Part shown: positions 7,381-13,418 of the stretch, piece after piece | Position numbering within the stretch: position 1 is the stretch's first letter | How the letters are laid out: every line of letters starts with the position of its first letter | Source of the DNA: WHTG01 sp035540515 | GTDB taxonomy: Bacteria; Actinomycetota; Nitriliruptoria; Euzebyales; Egibacteraceae | Assembly: GCA_035540515.1 (NCBI GenBank) | Contig: DATLGM010000003.1 | Span: 1 to 13,418 of the forward strand | DNA length: 13,418 bases | Direction of reading: 5' to 3' | Position numbers and translations under genes: made by a program | The notes under the pieces: model-generated | What the model was told of the DNA's origin: nothing | Databases searched by the model: none | What the model saw: the letters and a program-made list of their open reading frames with translations, nothing else

Positions 7381-8275
7381 ACGGCGACCGCACCGGCGCG
7401 AGGTCCAGGTAGCGCGTCCGCAGCGCTTCGGCCCACTCGCCCAGCGCCGGCTGCTCGGCGGCCGCGGTCACCAGCCGCTCCAACGAGCCGACCAGCGGTC
7501 GGCCGGCGGCGCTGCGCAGCTCCGCGGTCAACCCCGCCACGGCCTTCGCCGCGCCGCCGTCACCCTCCAGCGTCAGCACCGCGGCGTGGCCGCCGGCGTA
7601 CCCCTCGGCCCGGGTCAGGCTGGCCGTCAGCAGCACCTGGCGCCACAGCTGGTTCGTCGCCGGCTCGCGCAGCCGGTCCGCCGCGTCGTCGACGAACAGC
7701 CCGCAGTCGCGGGTCACGCGCCGGTACTCGGGCCGGTCGTACGGACGCTGGCTGAACCGCTCGGTGTACTTCACCTCGATGCCCAGGAACCACGGCTGTC
7801 CGCCGGCGCGGTACTCCACGAACGCGTCGAAGGCCGTCCGGTCGCCCAGATGGGCGTCGGGGTCCGGCGCCCACTCGACGACGATCCGCGTCACCTCGTC
7901 CACGCGGGTGCCGAACGTCGTGGACAGCACCGGGGCGGCGGCGGCCAGCCGCCGGCTGAGGTGGCCGAAGACGTTGCAGCACAGCGGTTGGCTGGACAGC
8001 AGGTTGGTCTGCAGGCGGGTGGCATCCACGGTGCCGCCCTCGGCTTGGATCTGGGGGACGCGCCGGCGCACGTACGCGTGCACCTCCGGCGTGAGGAAGT
8101 TCAGCCCGCGGCTCGCCGCCTCCTGGGGCAGCAGGCTGCCGACGTATTGCCGGCCGTTGTAGCCCGGGCCGACCCGCAGGTGCACCTCGCGGTACCACGA
8201 CTGCAGCAAGCGGTACTGCGCGCGGTGCAGTGTGTCGCTGGCCACCCGCAGCGAACGGTCGTGCCACGGTGTCAT
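7370..8275 (-). CDS. PD-(D/E)XK nuclease-like protein, putative restriction endonuclease
   Basis: 301 residues. The core signature is GDRTAFDAFVEY (144-155, D150) followed by FLGIEVKYTE (163-172, E167 and K169), the D...ExK pattern of the PD-(D/E)XK nuclease superfamily. An upstream SSQPLCCNVFGHL stretch (94-106) resembles, from memory, the family named after PGN_0703, described as putative restriction endonucleases. The open frame runs far upstream, but the ATG at 8275-8273 is chosen because it follows an AGGGGG ribosome site. The frame before it is also antisense-free shadow of the WYL gene. No methyltransferase lies beside it, so it is not a standard restriction-modification pair. It sits 53 bases downstream of a WYL regulator on the same strand. 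The biological target is unknown; defence or repair are both possible. Confidence 0.72.
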   Translation of the reverse strand: MTPWHDRSLRVASDTLHRAQYRLLQSWYREVHLRVGPGYNGRQYVGSLLPQEAASRGLNFLTPEVHAYVRRRVPQIQAEGGTVDATRLQTNLLSSQPLCCNVFGHLSRRLAAAAPVLSTTFGTRVDEVTRIVVEWAPDPDAHLGDRTAFDAFVEYRAGGQPWFLGIEVKYTERFSQRPYDRPEYRRVTRDCGLFVDDAADRLREPATNQLWRQVLLTASLTRAEGYAGGHAAVLTLEGDGGAAKAVAGLTAELRSAAGRPLVGSLERLVTAAAEQPALGEWAEALRTRYLDLAPVRSPFSG

Positions 8276-8293
8276 GCATCCCCCTCGGTGTGG

Positions 8294-8328
8294 CCGCCAA
8301 GGGTAGGGGCGCGACGTGACCCTGGCGG
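8294..8328. promoter_or_regulatory. Long imperfect inverted repeat between WYL regulator and nuclease genes
   Basis: CCGCCAAGGGT (8294-8304) pairs with ACCCTGGCGG (8319-8328) as a ten-base-pair stem with one bulged A and a 14-base loop. It begins directly after the WYL stop codon. On the minus strand a TANNNT hexamer, TACCCT (8305-8300), lies at its edge, about 24 bases before the nuclease ATG. It could be an operator for an internal promoter or a transcription-attenuating hairpin. There is no T-tract. Confidence 0.45.
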
Positions 8329-9537
8329 TCAGTCGCGGGGAGCGAGCTTGCGTGGACCGGTCGGCTCGGGCAGCGGGTCCTCGGTCGTGAGCGCCTCGCC
8401 GTGGGACGCGAACGGCCGGTCGGTCTCCGGCTTGACCAACGTGAACTCGGCACCGTCCTGCATCACCCGAAGGCCCGCGCGGAGCCGTCGGACCACGGCG
8501 TTGACCAGCCAGTACGGCTCCCACACCTGCGCGTTGCCGGCCCAGGCGCACAGCTGCTCCATCACGTCCCAGGCCAGCGCGACGGGGAACGACCCGGTGA
8601 CCTTCCAGCTGTCGTCGGTCGGGTCCTGCACCGCCTCGGCCCCGGCCGCGATGCCGAACAGATTGCGGTCGCGCATCACCCGGTACAGCGGGTCGGTGAC
8701 TGCCAGCACCAGCGTGGCGCGCTGCAGGTGCAGCTGGTCGGCCGGCAGGGTCTCCCACTCGGCCAGCTCTTCGACCGACAGCAGGCGGTCGAGCGCGAAC
8801 TGCAGCTCCCGGTCGCGAGCGCGGCCGTGGTCCGACACCTGCACGCACATGGCTTTGACGGTCGGGCCGAGGGTCACGTACTCGATTGGCACGAGGTCGT
8901 AGGTGCCGGGCCGGCCCCGGTTGAGCGAGAAGTAGCGGACGCGGACGGGACGCCGCTGCTCCATTGCGCTGTGGAAGCGCTCGAAGTCCGCCGGTGATGC
9001 CAGCTGGCGGGGGGCCGCGTCGGCGTGCAGGTGCCCCACGCCGGGCAGCATCCGCTCGAGCGCGGAGGACGCCCGCGCCGCCATGGGGCTGTCCACGCGC
9101 TCGATCATCCCCATCGCAAAACCCAGCGCCCGGCGGTCGGCGGCGTCCATCAGCGGGAACGGCTCGGCGAGCCACCACCGGCCACCGTCGCTGGCCACCT
9201 CTAGCCCGGAGCGCCCGGCGGCCCGGGTGTCACCGGCGCGCAGCTCACGCATGCGGTTCTCGAAGTCGTCGCCGCCGACGTAGCCGCACCGGCGCATCGC
9301 GGCCAGCAGCTCGCTCTGCGTGGCGGGGCCGGCGGCGAGCCGGCGCAGCAGCGCAAGGCGCTGCGCCTCCCCCATCCGTCCCGCCCGGGGATGGGCGGCG
9401 ACGTACTGCTCGGCGGTCACCGCCCAGGTGTCGTCGGCTGCGCCATCCCACCGTCGCCCAGCCCACGCGGCGACATCCCGGCCATCGACGCTGATCGCCC
9501 GATCACCGGCGGTCGCCTGCAGCTTGTGCCCCACCAC
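8329..9537 (-). CDS. WYL-domain transcriptional regulator
   Basis: 402 residues. After about 50 residues without a recognisable domain comes a winged-helix-like segment (QRLALLRRLAAGPATQSEL, about 59-77, to about 105). A linker follows, then a WYL core (about 185-255: RRPVRVRYFSLNRG, YDLVPIEYVTLG, LQFALDRLLSVEE) and a C-terminal WCX-like region to about 355. In canonical members the strand after PxxL carries W-Y-L; here that position reads VKAMC (227-231), so the name-giving residues are absent. WYL proteins are usually homodimeric DNA-binding regulators sensing nucleic acid or nucleotide ligands, and several control phage-defence genes. GTG at 9537 is used; a second GTG at 9534 has better spacing to GGAGAG and could be the real start. 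It precedes the nuclease gene in the same direction and likely controls it or itself. Confidence 0.82.
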   Translation of the reverse strand: MVGHKLQATAGDRAISVDGRDVAAWAGRRWDGAADDTWAVTAEQYVAAHPRAGRMGEAQRLALLRRLAAGPATQSELLAAMRRCGYVGGDDFENRMRELRAGDTRAAGRSGLEVASDGGRWWLAEPFPLMDAADRRALGFAMGMIERVDSPMAARASSALERMLPGVGHLHADAAPRQLASPADFERFHSAMEQRRPVRVRYFSLNRGRPGTYDLVPIEYVTLGPTVKAMCVQVSDHGRARDRELQFALDRLLSVEELAEWETLPADQLHLQRATLVLAVTDPLYRVMRDRNLFGIAAGAEAVQDPTDDSWKVTGSFPVALAWDVMEQLCAWAGNAQVWEPYWLVNAVVRRLRAGLRVMQDGAEFTLVKPETDRPFASHGEALTTEDPLPEPTGPRKLAPRD

Positions 9538-9544
9538 AGCCCTC

Positions 9545-9562
9545 TCCGTCAGATGTGACGGA
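9545..9562. promoter_or_regulatory. Perfect 7-bp inverted repeat, candidate operator upstream of WYL gene
   Basis: TCCGTCA (9545-9551), a GATG spacer, and TGACGGA (9556-9562) form a perfect 18-base dyad. It lies in the 79-base gap between the divergent WYL and XRE genes and overlaps the WYL ribosome site (GGAGAG, minus strand, 9547-9542). A further GTCACA half-like copy lies at 9582-9587, matching TGTGAC at 9554-9559 in inverted orientation. Its position would let a bound regulator block WYL expression. Which protein binds is unknown. Confidence 0.5.
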
Positions 9563-9616
9563 CAGCCTCACCGATGCTCAGGTCACAGGCAATAGGTAGA
9601 AGCAAAGGAGGGGGTG

Positions 9617-10009
9617 ATGACGCTGGCACGGAAGATCCCGCCAAAAGGCGGTGGGGGTGGGGACCACGGGGGGACTCATCGCCACGAGGGAACAGGACGC
9701 TGGCGCCAGCCGGCGGGCCGTCCCACCAGGGCACCGCACGGTGAGGTCCGATGGTGGGAGCGACCCGCGCCGGAGGAGAGCGACCCGCGCCTGTGGGGAG
9801 CGGTCCAGCGCATCCAGGCCCGACGCCAGCAGCTGGGGTTGTCGGTCACCGAGCTCGCCCGCCGCCTCAACGGCCGCGGCCACCCGATGCGCCGCGAGAC
9901 GCTGTCCCGGGTGCTCAACGGCAAGCAGCCCACGACCTGGGACACCGCCGAGCGGCTCGCCGACCTGCTGGGCCTGTCTTTGACCGACGGCCAGGGGCCG
10001 GACGAGTAG
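9617..10009 (+). CDS. Small XRE-type helix-turn-helix protein
   Basis: 130 residues. Residues about 60-122 form a Cro/C1-like five-helix domain: AVQRIQARRQQLGLSVTELARRLN, then RRETLSRVLNGKQPTTWDTAERLADLLGL. The first 55 residues are unusual: a basic start, a glycine- and histidine-rich stretch (GGGGGDHGGTHRHEG, 11-25) and a proline-rich linker; they look disordered. The ATG at 9617 follows a strong AGGAGG at 9606-9611, and no other in-frame start occurs before the domain, so this extension is probably real. A GTG three bases earlier is possible. It is divergent from the WYL gene and precedes the DoxX-like gene by 35 bases, so it may regulate either. No partner toxin is visible. Confidence 0.75.
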   Translation: MTLARKIPPKGGGGGDHGGTHRHEGTGRWRQPAGRPTRAPHGEVRWWERPAPEESDPRLWGAVQRIQARRQQLGLSVTELARRLNGRGHPMRRETLSRVLNGKQPTTWDTAERLADLLGLSLTDGQGPDE

Positions 10010-10017
10010 GCCGGTTT

Positions 10018-10034
10018 CGAACCACCCGGGTTCG
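10018..10034. promoter_or_regulatory. Inverted repeat between XRE and DoxX-like genes
   Basis: CGAACC (10018-10023) and GGTTCG (10029-10034) form a perfect six-base-pair dyad with a five-base spacer in the 35-base gap. An overlapping shorter dyad GGTT-TCG-AACC (10013-10023) shares one arm. The DoxX-like start that follows has no clear ribosome site. This could be an operator for the XRE protein encoded just upstream, or an mRNA hairpin. It is a pattern observation only. Confidence 0.35.
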
Positions 10035-10044
10035 CGGTAGCACC

Positions 10045-10620
10045 ATGGTCATGATGCTGCTGCGCCGCCTCGCCCGACCGCTGCTCGCCTCGGTGTTCGT
10101 CACCAGCGGAGTTGACACGCTCCGGAACCCCGAGCCGCGCGCCGACCTCGCCAAGGACGTCGCCCCGAAGATCGCCGAGAAGGTACCGGCGCTGGCGGAC
10201 CTGGACACCACGGACCTGGTCCGCCTCAACGGGGCGGTTCAGGTGGTCGCCGGCTCGCTGCTCGCGATCAACCGCGTACCGCGGCTGGCGTCGCTGGCGC
10301 TGGCCGCGAGCATCGTCCCCACGACCGCGGCGGGCCACCGCTTCTGGGAGATGGAGGAGGGGGCATCGCGCAAGCAGCAGCAGATCCACTTCTACAAGAA
10401 CCTGTCGATCCTCGGCGGGCTGCTGGTCGCCGCTGCCGACACCGAAGGCCGCCCGGGGGTGGGCTGGCGCACCGAGCATGCGGCCAAGCACGCCGGCGCG
10501 GCGGTGGAACGCGGGCGCCGGCGCGCGCGTCGAGCGGCCCGGACCGCCGGCCGGGAAGCGAAGGCGACGGCGAAGGCCGCCAGGCGCGAGGCCAAGCTGG
10601 CGGCGAAGTCGCTGGCCTGA
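10045..10620 (+). CDS. DoxX-like integral membrane protein with basic C-terminal tail
   Basis: 191 residues. Four hydrophobic segments are visible: about 10-25 (RPLLASVFVTSGVDTL), 58-76, 80-97 and 117-131 (YKNLSILGGLLVAAA). The arrangement and the early RPLLASVFVTSG motif fit the DoxX family of small four-helix membrane proteins, whose roles range from quinone-linked oxidation to redox homeostasis. The last 50 residues (142-191) are a soluble Lys/Arg/Ala-rich tail resembling the C-terminal domain of histone H1 or phasin-like repeats, which is not typical of the family. ATG at 10045 gives MVMM; the ATGs at 10051 and 10054 are possible alternatives, and no strong ribosome site helps choose. It lies 35 bases after the XRE gene and 14 bases before a dienelactone-hydrolase-like gene, suggesting one transcript. 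Confidence 0.8.
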   Translation: MVMMLLRRLARPLLASVFVTSGVDTLRNPEPRADLAKDVAPKIAEKVPALADLDTTDLVRLNGAVQVVAGSLLAINRVPRLASLALAASIVPTTAAGHRFWEMEEGASRKQQQIHFYKNLSILGGLLVAAADTEGRPGVGWRTEHAAKHAGAAVERGRRRARRAARTAGREAKATAKAARREAKLAAKSLA

Positions 10621-10634
10621 GCAGGAGCCTCGCG

Positions 10635-11210
10635 ATGGCCGAGGTGGTGGTGTTCCATCACGCGCACGGACTCACCCCGGGCCTCCTCGCATTCGCCGAC
10701 GACCTGCGCGCCGGCGGTCACGTGGTTCACGCGCCCGACCTGTTCGAGGGCCGGGTGTTCGACGACCTCCACGGTGGCCTCGCCTACGCCGAGCAGGTCG
10801 GGTTCGGCGAGATCATCGAGCGCGGTCGGGAGGCGGCCGGATCTCTACCCGAGGCGCTGGTCTACGTCGGGTTCTCGCTGGGCGTGCTGCCCGCGCAGTG
10901 GCTCGCGCAGAACAGGGCCGGCGCCCGGGGGGCGGTCCTGATCGGCTCGTGTGTGCCGCCGGCGGAGCTGGGCGAGGAGTGGCCCGCCAACGTCGAAGTG
11001 CAGGTCCACGGGATGGACGCTGACACCATCTTCGTCGCCGAGGGCGACCTGGACGCGGCTCGGACGCTCGTGGCCGAGACCGCGGACGCCGAGCTGTTCC
11101 TGTACGCCGGGGACCGCCACCTGTTCGCCGACCGCGGACTGCCCGACTACGACGAGGATGCGACGCGCCTGCTGACCGAGCGGGTGCGGGCGTTCCTCGA
11201 CGCTGTCTGA
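10635..11210 (+). CDS. Dienelactone hydrolase family protein
   Basis: 191 residues forming a compact alpha/beta hydrolase of the dienelactone hydrolase family. It opens with VVVFHHAHGLTPG (4-16) and has the DLFEGR region (35-40). GFSLGV (79-84) has serine 81 at the nucleophile position, where classical dienelactone hydrolases have cysteine. MDADTIFV (127-134) carries the acid and DRHLFAD (160-166) the H162. All elements of a catalytic triad are present, so an active esterase/lactonase in the cytoplasm is likely. It is somewhat shorter than the usual 230 or so residues. An AGGAG about 8 bases upstream supports the ATG at 10635, and the 14-base gap suggests cotranscription with the DoxX-like gene. 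The substrate is unknown. Confidence 0.87.
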   Translation: MAEVVVFHHAHGLTPGLLAFADDLRAGGHVVHAPDLFEGRVFDDLHGGLAYAEQVGFGEIIERGREAAGSLPEALVYVGFSLGVLPAQWLAQNRAGARGAVLIGSCVPPAELGEEWPANVEVQVHGMDADTIFVAEGDLDAARTLVAETADAELFLYAGDRHLFADRGLPDYDEDATRLLTERVRAFLDAV

Positions 11211-11253
11211 GCTGCCGGGGACGTACCGAACCGGGCTGTCTCGCCGCCCCGCG

Positions 11254-12147
11254 TCAAGCAGCCAGCCGCGCGAACTCCTCGCTGCGCTCACGAAGCCGGC
11301 GCATCGCCGAGGCATACGCCTGCTCGGTCACCGCGCGGGCTCGCCCCTCGGCCATCGCATTCCAACCCATGACCTCGAGGTCCGACGCGGTCGGTGAGAA
11401 GGCGATCACGTCGGTGCCCTCGCGGCGGACGCGACGCGCTTCCTGCCGCAGCTTCAACCGCAGGACGCCGCGCGCCTGCAGGGCAGCGGCCGGCGAGTAC
11501 ACACCGCGTGCGACGCCCATCGGTGCGGAGACCACGACCAGGTCCAGCCCAAGGCCGGCGAGCAGGTCGAGGTTGGTCGTCGAATGCGCGCCCCCGTCGA
11601 CGTAGTGCTCACCGCCGATGACCACCGGGGTGAACCACCCGGGTATGGCGCACGAGGCCGCGACCGCCTGTCCGACGGTCACGTCGACGTCATCGCGACC
11701 GAACACGACGCGCCGGCCGTCGCGCAGGCGGACCGCAGCCAGCCACAGCGGTGCCGTGGGCCAGCCGCGGTGCCGGCGGTCGAGCTCGTGGATCCACCCC
11801 GACAGCGAGATGCGACCCGGCGGCACGACGCCGGAGAACATGGCGCCGATCGGCACACTGCCCGGCCGGGTCACGCCGCGCAGCAGCAGGCCCGGCGCGG
11901 ACGGCGCCCAGCGGCGTAACCGCGTCGCGGACTCGCCCGGCGCGGGGCGGTCGGTGCGCAGCGCGGCCCGGGGCGCCTGCCCTGCGCGCAGCTGTGCGCC
12001 CACGTGCGCGCCGGCCGACGTGCCGACGATGACCTCGGCGTTGCGGGCGTCCCAGCCGGCCGCATCGCGGATGGCCTGCAGCACCCCGTCGTGAAACGCC
12101 GCGCCCACCAGTCCGCCGGCGCCGAGCACCAGTCCGATCCGTACCAT
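11254..12147 (-). CDS. Patatin-like phospholipase family protein
   Basis: 297 residues with the full patatin/RssA-type signature. The glycine-rich oxyanion loop is LGAGGLVGAAF (8-18), the nucleophile elbow VGTSAGAH (41-48, S44) and the catalytic aspartate in HYVDGGAHS (181-189, D184). These Ser-Asp dyad enzymes hydrolyse acyl chains from lipids. There is no signal peptide or strong membrane helix; the length and single-domain form match small bacterial cytoplasmic members. It converges on the dienelactone hydrolase gene with a 43-base gap lacking an obvious terminator. It is divergent from the SDR gene, with only 36 bases between start codons. On its strand GACAAT, six bases before the ATG, is a weak -10 candidate. 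The lipid substrate is unknown. Confidence 0.92.
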   Translation of the reverse strand: MVRIGLVLGAGGLVGAAFHDGVLQAIRDAAGWDARNAEVIVGTSAGAHVGAQLRAGQAPRAALRTDRPAPGESATRLRRWAPSAPGLLLRGVTRPGSVPIGAMFSGVVPPGRISLSGWIHELDRRHRGWPTAPLWLAAVRLRDGRRVVFGRDDVDVTVGQAVAASCAIPGWFTPVVIGGEHYVDGGAHSTTNLDLLAGLGLDLVVVSAPMGVARGVYSPAAALQARGVLRLKLRQEARRVRREGTDVIAFSPTASDLEVMGWNAMAEGRARAVTEQAYASAMRRLRERSEEFARLAA

Positions 12148-12183
12148 CCGCCCATTGTCCCACCGAGACGCAAAGGCGCAGCC

Positions 12184-12945
12184 GTGACCATCCTCGACAT
12201 GTTCCGTCTCGACGGCCGGGTGGCCATCGTGACCGGCGCCTCGTCCGGTCTGGGTGTCGCGTTCGCCCAGGCGCTGGCGGAGGCCGGCGCCGATGTCGCG
12301 CTGGGCGCGCGTCGGGTGGAGCGGCTGGAACAGACGCAGCGGATGGTCCAGTCGCTGGGCCGGCGAGCGATCGCGGTCGCCACCGACGTCGCCCAGCCCG
12401 AGGACTGCCAGGCGCTGGTCGACGCGACGGTCGAGGAGCTCGGAGGGGTCGACATCCTGGTCAACAACGCCGGTGTCGGGACCGCCGTGCCGGCGACGCG
12501 GGAGAGCCCCGAGCAGTTCCGCCAGGTCATCGATGTGAACCTGTCCGGCTGCTACTGGATGGCCCAGGCGTGCGGGCGGGTCATGCAGCCCGGCAGCAGC
12601 ATCGTCAACATCAGCAGCGTGCTCGGTCTGACGACCGCCGGGCTGCCGCAGGCGGCGTACGCCTCCAGCAAGGCGGGGCTGATCGGCATGACGCGGGACC
12701 TGGCGCAGCAGTGGACCGGCCGCAAGGGGATTCGCGTCAACGCGTTGGCGCCCGGGTTCTTCGCCTCCGAGATGACCGACCAGTACCCGGACGGCTACCT
12801 CGACGCGCAGCTGCAGCGGGTGGTCGTGGGACGGGGCGGCGACCCGCGAGAGCTCGCCGCGGCGCTGCTGCTGCTGGCCAGCGACGCCGGCGGGTACATC
12901 ACCGGTCAGACGCTGGCCGTCGACGGCGGCATGACGATCACCTAG
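12184..12945 (+). CDS. Short-chain dehydrogenase/reductase (SDR), FabG-like
   Basis: 253 residues, classical SDR length. The cofactor turn TGASSGLG (17-24) is followed by GARR (41-44), whose arginines after the second strand favour NADPH. NNAG (94-97), NISS (142-145) and YASSK (159-163) supply the Asn, Ser, Tyr and Lys of the catalytic tetrad. LAPGFF (188-193) and the C-terminal VDGGM complete the family pattern. Such enzymes oxidise or reduce alcohol/ketone pairs in the cytoplasm. The GTG at 12184 is chosen: the frame is open further upstream but would run into the divergent patatin gene, and homology starts at VTILDMFRLDG. ATG at 12199 is an alternative. The stop codon overlaps the stop of the oppositely directed FAD oxidoreductase gene in a shared CTAG. 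The substrate is unknown. Confidence 0.92.
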   Translation: MTILDMFRLDGRVAIVTGASSGLGVAFAQALAEAGADVALGARRVERLEQTQRMVQSLGRRAIAVATDVAQPEDCQALVDATVEELGGVDILVNNAGVGTAVPATRESPEQFRQVIDVNLSGCYWMAQACGRVMQPGSSIVNISSVLGLTTAGLPQAAYASSKAGLIGMTRDLAQQWTGRKGIRVNALAPGFFASEMTDQYPDGYLDAQLQRVVVGRGGDPRELAAALLLLASDAGGYITGQTLAVDGGMTIT

Positions 12946-13418
12946 GAGTCAAAGCCCAGCCCCAGGCGGTGGATCAGCCGCAGCCACAGGTTCTCACGTC
13001 CGGCGTTGGCGTCGGCGCGGGCGTACGACCAGCGGGTGAGGTTGATCACCGCCGCGCGTAGCGGCTCCGGCGGGAACGGCAGCGGCTTGGTGCGCACCAT
13101 CTCCAGCGCGGTGCGCTCGGTCGCCCGTCCCCACAGCAGATCGAGCAGCACCTGCGCCCCGAACCGCGTCGCGCCGACTCCCAGGCCTGTGTACCCGGCG
13201 GCGTACGCGACCTTCCCCCGCGCCGCCGTGCCGAAGAAGACGCTCACTCGGCTTGACGTGTCGATCACGCCACCCCAGCGGTGCGTGAACCTCACACCCC
13301 GAAGCTGCGGGAAAGTCGTGAAGAAGTGGTCAGCGAGCAGCGCAAAGGTCGCCGGTCGCTGCTGCAGGTGCGGAGCGACGCGGTTGCCGTAGTGGTACAC
13401 CGCGTCGTAGCCACCCCA
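12942..13418 (-). CDS. FAD-dependent oxidoreductase (DAO family), N-terminus outside window
   Basis: The last 158 residues of a glycine/D-amino-acid-oxidase-type flavoprotein; the N-terminal dinucleotide-binding fold lies beyond base 13418. The visible HRWGGVIDTSSRVSVFFG (46-63) is the substrate-domain strand, followed by AAGYTGLGVGATRFGAQVLLDLL (73-95). This is the closing FAD-contacting motif of the family, usually GxxGxGxxxxxxxG-like near the C-terminus. The remaining 60 or so residues form a basic tail with WSYARADANAG. Members oxidise secondary or tertiary amines or 2-hydroxy acids with oxygen or a quinone; the substrate cannot be told. The reading frame is open to the window edge, so it is cut rather than broken. 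Its TAG shares four bases with the SDR stop. Confidence 0.88.
   Translation of the reverse strand, partial: WGGYDAVYHYGNRVAPHLQQRPATFALLADHFFTTFPQLRGVRFTHRWGGVIDTSSRVSVFFGTAARGKVAYAAGYTGLGVGATRFGAQVLLDLLWGRATERTALEMVRTKPLPFPPEPLRAAVINLTRWSYARADANAGRENLWLRLIHRLGLGFDS

Noticed and set aside
7166..8902. 578-residue plus-strand open frame across the esterase and nuclease genes
   Set aside because: Covers parts of three convincing genes in the wrong frame and has no recognisable domain.
8276..9178. Extension of the nuclease-like protein to 602 residues
   Set aside because: The upstream part is the WYL gene read in another frame; a good ribosome site and the start of family-like sequence are at 8275.
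10015..10047. tRNA T-arm-like sequence (GGGTTCG) near 10028
   Set aside because: No cloverleaf, acceptor stem or anticodon arm can be formed around it; explained better as a short inverted repeat.
11211..11253. Possible terminator between the convergent hydrolase and patatin genes
   Set aside because: Only five-base complementary runs 26 bases apart and no T-tract; not convincing.
1..13418. Mobile element, CRISPR array, prophage or integration site
   Set aside because: No transposase or integrase motif, no terminal or spaced direct repeats and no tRNA gene could be seen, and base composition appears even apart from a slightly AT-richer spot near 9580-9610.

Overview
The window is very GC-rich. 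It uses GTG as well as ATG starts, has almost no intergenic space, and contains several start/stop overlaps. This fits the chromosome of a high-GC actinobacterium (Actinomycetota). I cannot place it more finely, because no rRNA, tRNA or lineage marker gene is present. I found no insertion sequence, integrase, CRISPR array, tRNA or attachment site, and no gene-free stretch longer than about 80 bases.

Left half (1-7380): a compact divergent locus built around three paralogous ATP-grasp ligases of about 405 residues each. Leftward from a shared promoter region (3211-3290) run ligase A (1987-3210), ligase B (773-1987, joined to A by a TGATG overlap) and, 22 bases further on, a quinone-oxidoreductase-type NADPH reductase that leaves the window at base 1. 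Rightward run ligase C (3291-4514), a peptidase-S51/class-I-amidotransferase-like protein with a GWSAG nucleophile elbow (4519-5445), a Fes-like alpha/beta hydrolase with an N-terminal beta-sandwich-like region (5442-6605, GTGA overlap), and a second small esterase-like alpha/beta hydrolase (6649-7380). The gene set suggests assembly of a small amide- or peptide-linked compound by the ligases and its trimming or release by three serine hydrolases. No transporter or carrier protein accompanies it, and the product is unknown. This is the most interesting part of the window.

Middle (7370-9537): a leftward pair encoding a WYL-type transcriptional regulator with a degenerate W-Y-L triad (8329-9537) and a PD-(D/E)XK nuclease-like protein resembling putative restriction endonucleases (7370-8275). 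Dyad-symmetric sequences lie both in front of the regulator and between the two genes, so autoregulation is plausible. The nuclease gene overlaps the convergent esterase gene by 11 bases.

Right part (9617-13418): a divergent run of a small XRE-type helix-turn-helix protein, a DoxX-like membrane protein with a histone-H1-like basic tail, and a dienelactone-hydrolase-family protein. These are followed by a convergent patatin-like phospholipase, an SDR oxidoreductase divergent from it, and the C-terminal part of a DAO-type FAD oxidoreductase whose stop codon shares a CTAG with the SDR stop. These look like ordinary metabolic genes in a tightly packed genome.
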